Shown here one piece after another: positions 1-13,334 of a stretch of 64,000 nucleotides of DNA. Below the pieces are notes generated by a model that saw only the letters and a list, made by a program, of their open reading frames with translations, did no database searches and was not told the DNA's origin. This DNA is from Oegoconia quadripuncta (taxonomy: Eukaryota > Arthropoda > Insecta > Lepidoptera > Autostichidae). Position 1 is the first letter of the stretch; the number at the start of each line of letters is the position of its first letter. Position numbers and translations under genes: made by a program. Where the stretch lies: NCBI GenBank assembly GCA_949316235.1, contig OX438745.1:6391001-6455000 (forward strand), read 5' to 3'.

Positions 1-610
1 CTTTTGAGTAATGGCTTTCCTTTTTAAGATTCTGCCAGCATCAAGTCAGTCATGGGAGTAAATGATCTCTAAACGTACTTGGGGGAACAACTTTTGAATA
101 GTTCGAAATAATTCACGTTGTAAATGAATTTTATCATGAAGAGCACCACTCCTCCAACTAGACCAAGGACTTTTGATCATTCTATTTGTATTTCAGTAAC
201 TTAAACAACCCCTATATTACTTCAACAATTCCAACTTTGCCTGAATTTCCAGGCTTGTGAACTTTGGAAAACGTTTGACTCTGAATTCCAAATTGAATTA
301 AATAGTACTGTGTGGTTTCGATACGTAAAAAGAATAGAATCAATTCATCTCTTCCCGTGGGTGTCGTGTTTACGACTAACGGACTAACTTTACACCATAA
401 AACATCTATAGACTTACACGTTTTAACAACAATGGGTTCTCATCGGACATGTGTGCATTTCTGTATATTTCGAAAAACTTTTAATGTTTGGGATATCTTT
501 GACCACCACATTTGGGATATATTAACGTAGTATGATTTGTTCGATATATATTCCGAAATGTCTTCTCAGAGAAAAAGATTACCTGTTATAAAGGTTTCCA
601 TTAATTTCAG
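1..610. other. Upstream flank / intron 5' of the receptor's first visible exon
   Basis: No convincing coding exon is seen. Positions about 300-535 match a dispersed repeat (repeat C) found also near 13495, 23000, 55285 and 61436. The receptor's start codon should be in a short exon here or to the left. An ATG at about 558 starts a short frame that does not join the next exon in phase, so it is not accepted. Confidence 0.5.
300..535 (+). repeat. Dispersed repeat C, copy 1
   Basis: Shares the ordered blocks 'aaaaagaatagaatcaa', 'catctatagactt', 'tttaatgtttgggatatct' and 'gaccacc..atttgggat' with the copy at 61436-61690. It has no coding potential. The class is not recognised. Confidence 0.65.
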
Positions 611-3600
611 GAGTACAAAATTGACCTAAAGGAATACGAAGCGACTTATGACATACCAAAAGTATACCTTGGCGTTGCTGGTATACGCCTCATGCGAAAT
701 GATTCTTCTGTGGTCAAGTAAGTAACTTCTCGAATCATATTTGTAGGAAATTTAATTAGGAAATGGGAAGGTTGGTGGTAGGGCATGTTAAATGTCCGCC
801 TGGGTAGCTATCACTATCTTATCTAAATCTGCCGCCAAGTAGCAATGTTATTAGAATTGTTGTCAGAGATAGATAGCCAGTCCCCCAAATGTGTTGGGGT
901 TTCCGGGTCAGTAAGCTTCCACCTCCGACCTCACCTTCACTTAACATCAGGTGTGATTGAGGTCAAGTACCAATTCCGTTGTGCGAAAAAAATGTGTAAT
1001 GTAAGTTATAGAACAGTTACATTCCGATTAGTGGATTAGAAGGTCCCGACGGCACTACTTCAATCCTAAATGGAGAGACTAATTCGATAAGATACAAAAG
1101 AGGCGGGTCGCGCACAGGAACCAAGCCGCGTACCTTGCGGCTTGCGACGCAACTCTTTTGTATCTTTATACTTTTTTATATTTTATTACCTGTGATGCCT
1201 TTGACACATTATTCTACATTGTTTCTTGCTGTTGAGCTGCTAATTGAAGTGTTAACTACTTTTATTTCCAAAAATTCCCATAAAATACCCTGTTTTCACA
1301 GTTTAATCCACGATTCTATCTCCTATAAACGCACGTCGTTTATAGTTCCGTTAATACAAATATCCTCTGTCTAAAAATTTGTCTGCATTTAGCATGGTGT
1401 AACAAGCCCTTCCGATCTTCCGATTTACACACACCGTAAAAAAACCACAACAACATACAAGAAACCAAAACAGAGGTGACTAAGGCCCTTCAACCTACCT
1501 TCAACAAACCAATTTCCTAATTAGAATGTTCCTATTAGATTTCCTTAGTGTAATAAGCCAATTAAGCCTATTATGATTTTAATTACAAAATTTTGCGACG
1601 ATACAGTAAAATTTATAATGGTGTCGATTCGGGTGTACACCAACTAAACTAAAACCAGTTTTAGAGTTGTACTGTCTCTTTCTCCTTGGAACAGTACGAT
1701 GCGACGACACCACTCCAAAACTGGTTTTAGTTTAGTTACGTTTAGTTAGAACCATCATAAATTAACAAATCAACTGATTTAATTTCGATTCTGTTCTCTA
1801 TCTCCGGAATGAATCACCACCAAATTTATACAGACTAAAACTATATTCAAACTAAGATTCAAACAAAGCGTGTTAAAAAAGAAGAACTGCAGCAGTAGAA
1901 ATAAGTGTACCATAGCATGGAATGTATAGTATTCTATGCAATAAAAGACACGAAGAACAAGAAAGTGCTGCCTACAAAAAGTCCGTCACAATTTCGGTGA
2001 TAAAAGTATTAATATAAAACCGGCCCGATTATCGGTAATACAAAAAAGTCTGTCGTGGGCGGGCAGCCTAAAATGATTTTATACACCCTCTGCGTCTAGA
2101 GAACATGTCAAGTATTCTCAATTTAAAGTAAACTGTTAGAGCCCAAGGGAGCTGAAGTTGTGTGGAAATTCCCTTGGGTAATGATGACATTTAAATTTAG
2201 AACGCCAAAATGTCAACAAAAACTTCTATCAAAAATAGTTTCGAAAAAAAATAAGGCTATAGCATAATATAGCATAATTTCGACCACCTTACCACGACCA
2301 AAACGGAACATAATATGTAAGGTGGTCGGCCCAACATATTTAATCTCACAATATAGGTGTATAAAGTAGAGGATGTTGTAAACTGTGTAGGCAATAGGCG
2401 AGCAAAAAATAATAAAGCTTAAAGAATTCACATGAGACCAACCATCTTTTATTATACGGAAAAGACAACAAGATACAGTCAACGTCAATAATATAGAAAG
2501 ACATTCCAATTTTAAATCGTTCCATAAAGTATAAAACAGCCAGTGACGATTACAATTCAACAGTATGCTCCTCGGGGATCCTTCGCTTCAAAGATCTTAA
2601 TTCCCTCATTAAGTTCGAGAAATCCTTCATTTCGCTCCGAATTCAATATGCTGCCCGTACATACGACACTGCTTTATCCCTTTGCTGTTTAATCTACTAT
2701 TAACGTTTCTTTTCTTTTTCTGATGAGTAGGCGAAGAATAAGTAATAATATTACAAAATTAAAAATAACAATTATAATAACAAAATACATCGCGACTTTT
2801 TATTCAGAAGTATGATTTAGTGAGGTAATTGATGCTTTCATCAGTTTTTGTTTATAATGCACAATTTTACTATGTCTATCTCTTTATGAATTCCAAGAAT
2901 TGACGGTTGCATCACGTAGTATTTCTTTTTGGCCGGCTTACCATTGCTTACCTTCGCTAACGTTGTACTTACCACAAAGATATTTTGTTTAAATACCTAC
3001 CTACCTACCTACTACCTACCTAACAGTCAGCTCGGATCAAATTCATCTAATGGTGTGCAGGTTTCTCTGGCTCGTGTACTATTGGAGCGAGTACGTCAAC
3101 GTGTTCGTCGCAACGGTGCTGGAGGTGATCAGCATGGGACAGGTGGCTCAGGGAGGCACCTTCGAGAACGCCGTCTCCATATTCCTCATGATGCCCTGTG
3201 TGGGGTGCCTGATTATGGGTTAGAATATCTGCATTATTCTACTCATGACACGAATTGTACGTAGATGTGTGAAAGAAACCGCCTCCGGGTTTACGAATCG
3301 GAAGTCGCGGGTTCGATCCTCAGCAGGGTAGATGTTTAGTACTCAAGTTGATGGTAGGGCATTTTAAATGTCGGCCTGGCTAGCAACCACCATCTAAGTC
3401 TGCCGCCAAACAGCAACGTTAATAGCATTGTCGTCTTCCGGTTGTCAGAGATAAGATAGCCAGTTCCCCAAGTAAGAAGGGATTTCCGGGTCAGTACGCA
3501 TTCACCTTCGGCCTCATCTTCACTTAACATCAGGTGTGATTGAGGTAAATTGGTAGCCCGTTGTGCGTTAAAAAAACCCTTTGTCACAAATTCCACCTAC

Positions 3601-3737
3601 CTACATGAATTTCGATTGTTTTTTTCTTTGAGTATGTACCGTATGTACGGTTATTACCGTAATTATTATCTGCTTTGAGGTCTTATCTTTTGTACGTCCG
3701 AAGAAAAACTACTGGTGTTATGTATTTGACCGCGTTT

Positions 3738-3790
<53 letters not shown>

Positions 3791-6700
3791 TATTTGACCG
3801 GACGTATCTCAGTAATGCATGATTCGGTTTGAGTGCAATTTTATTATTTAAAGACTAAACAAGAGGCTGCGCGCACCATGACTCCCGCGCTCGCCCACCC
3901 GCCCGGCGACGCTGTAAAAAGCCTATCGGCTTGACAGCAACTGTTCCTGATCAAAAAAAAAAAATACAGGTTATTAGCTAGTTTGATGAAAATCGGTTAA
4001 GCCTTTTCGAAGATATTTTGGAGTATTTCGTCGGTTTTTCTATAGTTATTATTGTATTGACTTACAAACTTAAAATTTCTACCGTGCTATGAGTCTGTAG
4101 GTTATAGTCCTTAGTATTTAGGAGTTTTCTGCGCGTGAGATTTTGTAAATGACTTTAATGGATACCGACATTCAAATAATAATAATAATAAAAAATTATC
4201 CACCTACAATTCGAGCGCTGCTGTAAACGTTTCGGACATGTTCGAAGTTTTTTAAATATAGAGAAAATACCATCTCCATTTTTGTCTTATTTTATCTTTT
4301 GAAAATGCTTTTGTATGTATTTGCATGCTGTGTAGCGAGTACAAATTGAATTAGTTTCTATGCTTTATCCACAGCAATCACAAAATCGTCTAAGATAGTG
4401 CAGCACAGACCGGTTTTTGAAAACCTGGTCAACGAGCTCCGTGACATGTGGCCAAAAGATAGTATCACCAAAGAAGAGTATAACATAATAACCACATCAG
4501 TAAAGCGACTGAATATGATTGTTAGAGGTATTACTTTTAATGTAAACCAAGACTTTAAGTTTGGACTTTAAGTTTAACTTAGCAATAACGTTTGGAATCG
4601 TCTAGCTTCAGTACAGCAGCGCCATTCCGCGTCGAGTAACACTGACACAGTATAACCATTCCTGTGACACTGATATCATCATGTTTTCGATTATCAGTGC
4701 TAATCGCCTCCGTGGCTTAATGTAAACAACATTGGGTTTACGAATCGGAAGTCGCGGGTTCGATCCCCAGCGTGGTTCATGTTTTAAGTACTTGGTTTGG
4801 CTGGTGGTATGGAATTTTAAATGTCCGCCTGGCTAGCTACCGCCGTCTTATCTAAATCTGCCGCCAAGCAGCAATGTTAATAGCATTGTTGTGTTCCGGT
4901 TGTCAGAGATAAGATAGCCAGCCTCCCAAATATTGTTGGGGTTTCCGGGTCAGTACACTTCCACCTTTGACCTCATCTTCACTTTACATCAAGTGTGATT
5001 GAGGTCAAGTACTAACCCGTTGTGCATAAAAAAAATCGTAAACAAATAATGAATGCGAATGCTCCGCCACGAGTGCTTCCGAAGGCGAACCAGGCGTCCG
5101 ACGGAGCCGGATTAATCCTCCGATCAATCTGCTGACACGTCATTTTGGACGAATAGTGTTTACGCTATAGAAAGAATAATTGATCGACCATTGACAAATG
5201 TGGAGTTTTGTAGCTGAAATATCACTGGTCAATAAATAGTATAAAACAAAGTTATAGTTTTGCTCTGTCTGTTTGTCCGCTTTCTTCTTCTAAACCACGC
5301 AATGTACTTTGATACGATTTTCACTAACAGAAAGAAATATTTTGAACAATTTGGCTGGAATATGACATTTTCTTTATTTAGTAAATTGTAGAAAATTATC
5401 ATCAACTTTAAAATATCGAGATGAAATCTCCATTAGTGAATGCATAAATTCAAATGAACAGCTCAGCTTATGAAAATCGTTTACGGACTTAAACTTTAAC
5501 TTTCTGGAGATGTGAAACCTGGTGCCTACTTTGCTCAGCAGCTGAGCTTATGCATTCAGCGGGGCAATAGCGCTAGCGTACTAGGTACTATGCCTCACGG
5601 AACCGATTTGGACGGCGTATTTTTTCTATAAGATATGGGTATTTTCAATTGTGTTTTATAAATTTGTTGTTTCATGTACATACTTAATAAATTTGTGTAG
5701 TTACTTAATTTAATTAAAATTATGAATGTGATCTTTAAAAAAAAAAATCAAATTATTTATTTTGCCAGAATATAGCTACACAATACTTATGGTGTTTCAA
5801 TATTAAAAATAAGGTCCATTACATTCTGTCTTTTGAAAAAACTCTGAGGTTACAGGCTACACTCCATCATTGTTTGGCCCTACAGCACAGACCACATTAA
5901 GCAGATTTGTGTAAAAATGTGATAAGGTGCAGGCTCTATAATTTCTTAAAGGTTACTACTGGTGCAACAATATTCTCGGGATAATATTCCTTGTTCCTCC
6001 GATTGCGATATACTTTCAATGGCTCGCCGGTTATGACGTCGATCTAGTCCTGCCTTTCTTCTACTGGCTACCCTTCGACCCCTACGAGAGGATTAACTTT
6101 GAAATCATGCTGGTTCTACAAACGTGGCACAGTAAGTAATTTTATTGTCATTCGTTGTATTAGGTAAGTGAAATAGAAGGTATTGGCATAGGTAGTTTTA
6201 TTTTTTTTCATTCAAAACTATCATCGAATAAAGCGTTAATTGTGTCATTTGACGGTCGCGTTTGTAGCCCATTACACTAAATTTTATCATTAAATTAAAT
6301 AAATAAAGAAAACTTGGAGAAAATATGAATTCCAAATAAGTTTCGCATCATAGGAACCTTACGAATCCGCCCAGTCGCTTATCAATCTCCGGCCGGAAAG
6401 GTGGTCGATGACGGTTTTGAAAAAAAAAAAACAATGCTAACACCTTCCATTTCACTTACCTAATATACCCTATTTTTTCCTTGCGGTAAAAAAACTCATC
6501 CGGTATATTTTTTATCCCAACTTTTTTTTTATGATTGACTGGATTCGCGTTTGACCACAATCTCACCTGATGGAAAGTGACGTTGTGGTCGAAGATGAAA
6601 TGGTAAATGCCTATTCACTTTGCTCTTGAAGATCCCACCTAATATTATAAATGCGAAAGTTTGTGTGTATATGTATGTATGTATGTATGTTTGTTACCTC

Positions 6701-9700
6701 TTCACACCTAGCCTAAACGGCTGGACGGATTTGGATGAAATTTGGTTGTTAGACAGATTAGGACCTGGATTAACATATAGGCTAAATTTTTGGTGAATCG
6801 ATTTTGGGGAATCTTCCACGAGAACGAAGTCGCGGCGGAAAACTAGTTTCTTAATAAAAACCTATACTATTTGTGTTAGAATTATTAAAAGTCATATCGA
6901 GATTTGTCACCTTTCTTGTCGGACTCGAAAAACTCTCGTTCTGTCGTGTCGCAGGAAAAGACCTATTGATCAGCAATGGCTTACTATTGTGGGTTGGACC
7001 TGAGTACAGGCCTTGGGAGACTAATAATGACCAGACAAGCAGTAGTTACGTAGTTCGATCAACGGTTACTCTGATTTTTTTTAAAACCTTGTTTTAAAGG
7101 GAAACATTAAAATTCATCAATAATGGTTAGGCATTAGTACACATCGTTGTATCGTACCTTGAGTTGATTTTATTCTTCATCAATATGTGTATAGCAGGTA
7201 GAATAGGACCAACCCGACTCTGCCTAAATGATTGTGAGCATGTCCGTATAGCAAAGAGTGAAGTCATCGCCAATCCACGCGGGTTAGTTGGGCAGGCGAG
7301 GAAAACCGCTCCATAAGAGTAGTGAACTTTTATGGGCTGCTATGTAACATTCCAGGTGTCATAACGATTACATTTATGGTGGTGGGAGACATGCTGCTTT
7401 GCATATTCTTGTGCCATATCACCGTCCAGTTCGATATCCTCGCTGCAAGGATCAGGAAGTTCGCATATGTGCCCATAGACCAGCAATTGATTGATGAATA
7501 TCCTCTTGGTAAGTTAGTAGAATAGGATCAACCCGAGTCTTCGCATGACTAAACGTGTGTGACCATAACAATATAGACCACAGTGATGGGCGACAGCGAC
7601 TTTGATGAGGATCTCCAAAATCGCTATCCCGCCACCCAGCGTGAGGATTCTGGCAAATCCTCCCATGCAAGGCGATGCAATTCACTCCATGGGAGAGATT
7701 TATGTTCACTAGTGTGCTTTTATACGTTGCTGATACCTATGTCTTATCATTTAACGGACATGACGCTAGAAAACACAAAGTGGTATGCAGCTATTTCGAT
7801 AATGTCAATAAATAGTGCCAATATAATGCCAAATAGCGTCCGAAGAAAGAAAAATTAAAAACATTTTATTCAATGTAGGATAAATTATCACTTATTGAAA
7901 ATCAACATTAAAGCGACATCGCTTCACAAGTTGCCACAAAAATATTATTATTATTATTTATTAGGAGCCCATACTGTCCCACAGCTGGGCAAAGGCCTCC
8001 CTCCTCTCTCTCTCGGGTCTCTATTGCAGGCCTCCTCCGACCAGTTGGTTAGGAACTTATCCAACTCATCCCTCCATCTCCTTTTCGGTGTTCCCACAAA
8101 AATAGTGCTACTGTAATTAAAGAGTTATTCGTTATTTTAAGTGAGCATTCTCATACGCAGACTGCTTTACCTGTGATTATAACTTATATCCCAAAAAAGT
8201 GTGCATAAATAGTGCCACCGATATATACATGTCCCATAAATAGTACTTTAAAAACAACAAAGTTAGATGTCTTTGTTAAAAGACCGCCAGACTTTTTTTT
8301 TCTCCATCTGTGGTATTGTATAGAATGCCATACATTCCATCCTCGCTGACAAAATTATCAGAGTGCGGAGTGTGAGTTTTGTTTCGCCTCAACTTTACTA
8401 CTGCGTGCACGTTTACGTGATGATTTGTATGAAGAAATATGCAGCGCCTCTAGCGGATAATCGTTTGCAAAACGATTTTTTTCATTGGTACTTTTTACGT
8501 AAACGCGAACGCGAAGGTAAAGTTAAAAACGAGGCAAAACTCGCACGACGTTACGACTATCGTCGCTCTTGGTTGGTCATTAGGATTACTAATTCAGTGT
8601 GAAGTTAAGCCAATGAATATTTGAAATAACCGAAAAAAGTCAAAATTAAAATTTTCCCTACACACAGGAGATTATATTAAAGAATTCGTGAAAAACGAGA
8701 AGAGAACAATCGAAACATTCAATAACGAGAACTGGGAGAACAGACATCGGAAGGAATTAACTGAAATCGTGCTGCGACACCAAACATTGATCAGGTAGGT
8801 AGTAACATGCATATAGCTAAGTTTTATATGCAATACATATTTTAGATTTTTTTTTAATTTACGCACGACGGGGCGTACTTGACCTCAATCACATCTGATC
8901 CATATCAATCCATAGCCTGATGTCTTACGGTATCTTGCTGTGGTTAAATGCCGCGGATATAAATACATTCTTTGTTTTACAAAAACGAGCCGTTCGCGCA
9001 ATTTATCAATTGAGACCTGCAGTATCACTTAGAGATAGATTTAAAGAGTATAATATTCTAACCTTTTCGTCACAGTACATTTTTGATTATCTCAAAATAT
9101 TTGATTCAAAATTTGATATATGTCAAAAAAATATAGCATCATTTAAGAAAAATAGTGATAAACTCTGTCAATACAAGAAATAAAGATAAACTTGCAGGTC
9201 ACATAAGTCGCCTCCGCAAAGTCAGTAATTCATTCAAAGGGCTATGTATACGCTTTTTCGATGAGGTTCCTATTGATATACAAAATGTTTGTGTGATGAA
9301 TACGAACATTTATTCCCGAGTCATGGAAGTTCTAGAAATATTTATGTATCACGGTTGCTTGAAAGAGATCGCTAATAAGCGATAAGACCGCCTTTGCATA
9401 CCTGTTTAAATAATTTCACTGTTTATAATTTTAAGTTATCTTTAATTAAACAATTTTTCTTCTTTTTTCTTCTTTATCCGTTCTATCCATAGTGCAAGAT
9501 TTGCTTAATTTGGGACAAGACGATTGGTGTATGTGTCCGAAATGTTTATTTATTTAACCTTTGTCTGTGCAGACTGGCCGGTGACGTGGAAGAAATGTTC
9601 AGTTTTGCGCTGCTACTAAACTTCGTCAACAGCTCTGTCATCATTTGCTTCTGTGGCTTTTGTTGCGTTGTGAGTAATCAGTCTTTACGTTATACAGTTC

Positions 9701-12700
9701 CTGGGTATTACCTCTACTGACCTTTTAGCCTTATCTATGTATCCTGCTAAAGTTCTGCATTGGAGACCACTGAAAATAACATCTGAAATCGACATGCATG
9801 ATACCCGAGAAAAAAATGAGCAAGAACCTTTTTAAACAAGTATATGCTATCGCGCTCGGCTCGCCCACCCCGCCCGGCGACGCTGTAAAAGGTCTATCGG
9901 CCTGACATCACAGTTCCAGTCAAAAAAAAGTGTATTACAATTTGTGACAAATCATTAATTGTAATACACTTTTTTGTCGAAACAAAATAAAAGGTATTTA
10001 TAAATTAATAATTAGACGAAATATGGCCGAGCGGTTCATGTCCATGCTTGCTTATCATCTAAATAGTCAGGAATTTTTATAACAGCCTGTATGTTCTGGT
10101 AGTTTTATATTTTATAAGCGTAACGCTCTTTTTATTTTATTTGACTAGGGAATACGTGTTAAATAAATCTATTTTTATATTTCGTATTGTTCTGTATGTC
10201 CATACTAGTGTTTAGATTTAGATGTTTTTCTGTCAAATTATTATTTAGAAATTTTATTGCGATGCTAATCTGCCTGTATTTATACTGTCGGTAGATTGTA
10301 TGGAACCCTAATAATGTGTGTATTTTCTAGATCGTAGAGAAATGGAACGAGGTGGCTTATAAGATATTCCTTATGACGGCGCTGGTGCAGACTTGGCTGC
10401 TGTGCTGGTATGGGCACAAGCTGGTAGAGTCGGTGAGTTTAACATTGTATACTTTGGATGATATTTAGGATTTGGAACGTAACAACGATCAACTGGACGA
10501 CTGCGCTCGATGCACTGCTTCATGTTATCGCTAGGTACCTATGATAATGACTTTTTAGTTTTCCGGACCAGAAATGGGAAATCGGAACACTTTTATTCAA
10601 TCACCTCCGTGTACGTCTGTCTCCGAAAATATTTGATGTAGACAATGGATATTAGGAAATGCAATGCAATGGATATTATGATTTCTAACCATTCTGTAGC
10701 TTGCTTTAGGGCTATTTTGATGTAGCTATTTAGATATTAAACATACAATATTAAATTATAGTTACCACTGTGAACTTCATTGCATTGTAGAAGATGCTAA
10801 GATCTAAAATAATTTTCTAAAAAATTAATCAATGTCTCCTTTATATTTTCTAAAAATAGTTTATTGAATCGTGATATTTGCCCTCGGTAAAATTATTCAT
10901 AAATATAAAGAAGTTATTGATTGTTTTTTTTTTAAATAGTTACAAGAGTTCTAAATGTGCCTCCGACGCAATAAAATTCACAGTGGTCATTTCAATTTAA
11001 TATTCTTATATTTTATTACTACATACCTATATGGCGCCGTGGCTCAATGTAAACAACATTATGGGTTTACGATTCGGAGGTCGCGGGTTCGATCCCCAGC
11101 GGAGTACATGTAGTGCTCGGTTTGGATGATGGTAGGGCATTTTAAATGTCCGCCTGGTTAGCTACCACCAAATTTATCTAAATCTGCCTCCAAGCAGCAA
11201 TGTTAATAGTATTGTTGTGTTCCGGTTGTCATAGATAAGGTAGCCAGTCCCCCAAATGTGTTGGGGTTTCCGGGTCAGTACGCTTCCACCTTCGACCTCA
11301 TCTTAACTTAACAGCAGGTGTGATTGAGGTCAAGTACGAACCCATCGTGCATAAATATATATATATATATATATCTGATACAAGCTACCAATTTGTTAAA
11401 AACATTTTTATTCTATCACTGACAGGTACTCCATCCGTGTGCAAAATATCACGGCCTTTAAAATTATAGGACGTTAAAAGTGTATCCTTACTGGACTATT
11501 TGTATGACATTCGTATCTACGAGTAGTTTTCTATCCACGTATATTATTTTCCATAAACGTAACACGAAGTCACTCATATCTTAAAAAAAACATACGGGGA
11601 AGCCATATCTTTTTATGTGGGAACCCGTAACAGTTTGCGAGGCGTCTGAATTTTTACTACCTAGTTAGGTAAGTTATCCCACTTTATTTAGATCGAATGA
11701 ACTCTGAAAGCCTTGATAGTACGTATTAAATGTATACTTAGAATAATGATTCAAAGGTATTCAAAGGCGAATTTGAATTCGTGGGTGACGCCACTCTTGA
11801 TTAGCGAACAACTTTCCCCAAGGAACCATGGTCGATATTGATCAAAAAAATTTCGATTACTTTTTTTTTTATGATTGCCTGGATTCGCGTTTGACCACAA
11901 TCTCACCTAATGGAAAGTGACGATGTGGTCGGAGATGAAGCACGCCATCTCAGTAAATGCCTATTCACTCTGCTCTGAAAGACTGACGCCGGAAGGGAGT
12001 TGCCTTGGCTGTTCGGATGATGAATGAAGAATCGAACTTCTTAGTGCGAATGTTCGGTATATTAACTATATACGGGTGGAATCCCTCCCCACGCCTAGTG
12101 GTCCGAAGATGGAAGTGTGACGGTGGAATAAGATTATGTAATTCCAACGCACACTCCCCAAAATGTATCCTGTAAAAAACTGAGAGACAGGCGACTTTGC
12201 GAAAAAAGTAAAAAGTTTTCTGAAACCACCTTTAGTACGTCCAACAATTTTCGGCTGAATTCGGCTATGGTTCCTAGTGGAAAGTTGTTCGTAATCAAGA
12301 GTGGAGTTACCAGTGAACAGGAATTACACGAATTAAATTTAACTCTGCATTACACTCATCGAAAAAAGGCGTCGTGGCAGACCGAAAAGGAGATGGCGGG
12401 ATGAGCTGGATAAATGGATCACACGCAATAGTTGAATCTTACTTACATATTAATTTTGACATACACATTCTACAATTTCTATAATAATAATTCAATTTAC
12501 AAAATAATTTCAAAGTAATGTAATTTGGATTATTTTATGTTTTATTTTTTCAATTGACATTTGAATTTATAATTGTTATTTTAAATTTTCAATGTCTACC
12601 ACTGTTTACTAACATAGTCATAGGTGACTGTACTTATAAATTCCTAACCAACTGGTCGGAGGAGGCCCGGGACAGAGAGTCGTGGAGAGAGGGGAGGGAG

Positions 12701-13268
12701 GCCTTTGACCAGCATTGGGACAGTATATATGGACTTCTAATATATCATATGACACTCATCATCATTATCAACTATAGGACGTCCATTGCTGAACATAGGC
12801 CTCCCCCATAGGCTTTATTACGTCGTCCATCCACCTTGTGCGTTGACGTACCGCACTGTGCTTACCGGTACATGGTCTCCATTCGCCCCATCGGCCATCA
12901 GTTGTTCCAGTTCTGTGTATGTTACACCAGTTATTATTATTTATTTTTTTATGCACGATGCATACTTGACCTCTTTGGATTTGATATCGATAAGTACCTA
13001 TCCGATGGAATTCAATCTATTACATCTTTATACCTTTTTATATCTTTATTGCTCACCAAAATCTATCCAAAATGTACATTCAATTTACATACTAATATAA
13101 AGTAAATAAATATCAATTGTACTTAGAAGTTTTAGCAACATTTAAATACAGTAGAAACAGGTAAGATCATGGTGGACTGATACCTGAACTAGGACAAATC
13201 CTGTGTCTCAAGTTATTAAACAAAGGGTACCTTAAATTAATTCATACTAAATAGTAGCAATAGAAAAC

Positions 13269-13334
<66 letters not shown>

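Noticed and set aside
558..610. ATG at about 558 as the odorant receptor start
   Set aside because: The short frame would need a roughly 20-bp intron to join exon 611-717, and read-through is out of frame.
4704..4780. tRNA gene on the plus strand
   Set aside because: Box-B-like sequence belongs to the SINE-A head, repeated many times in the window.
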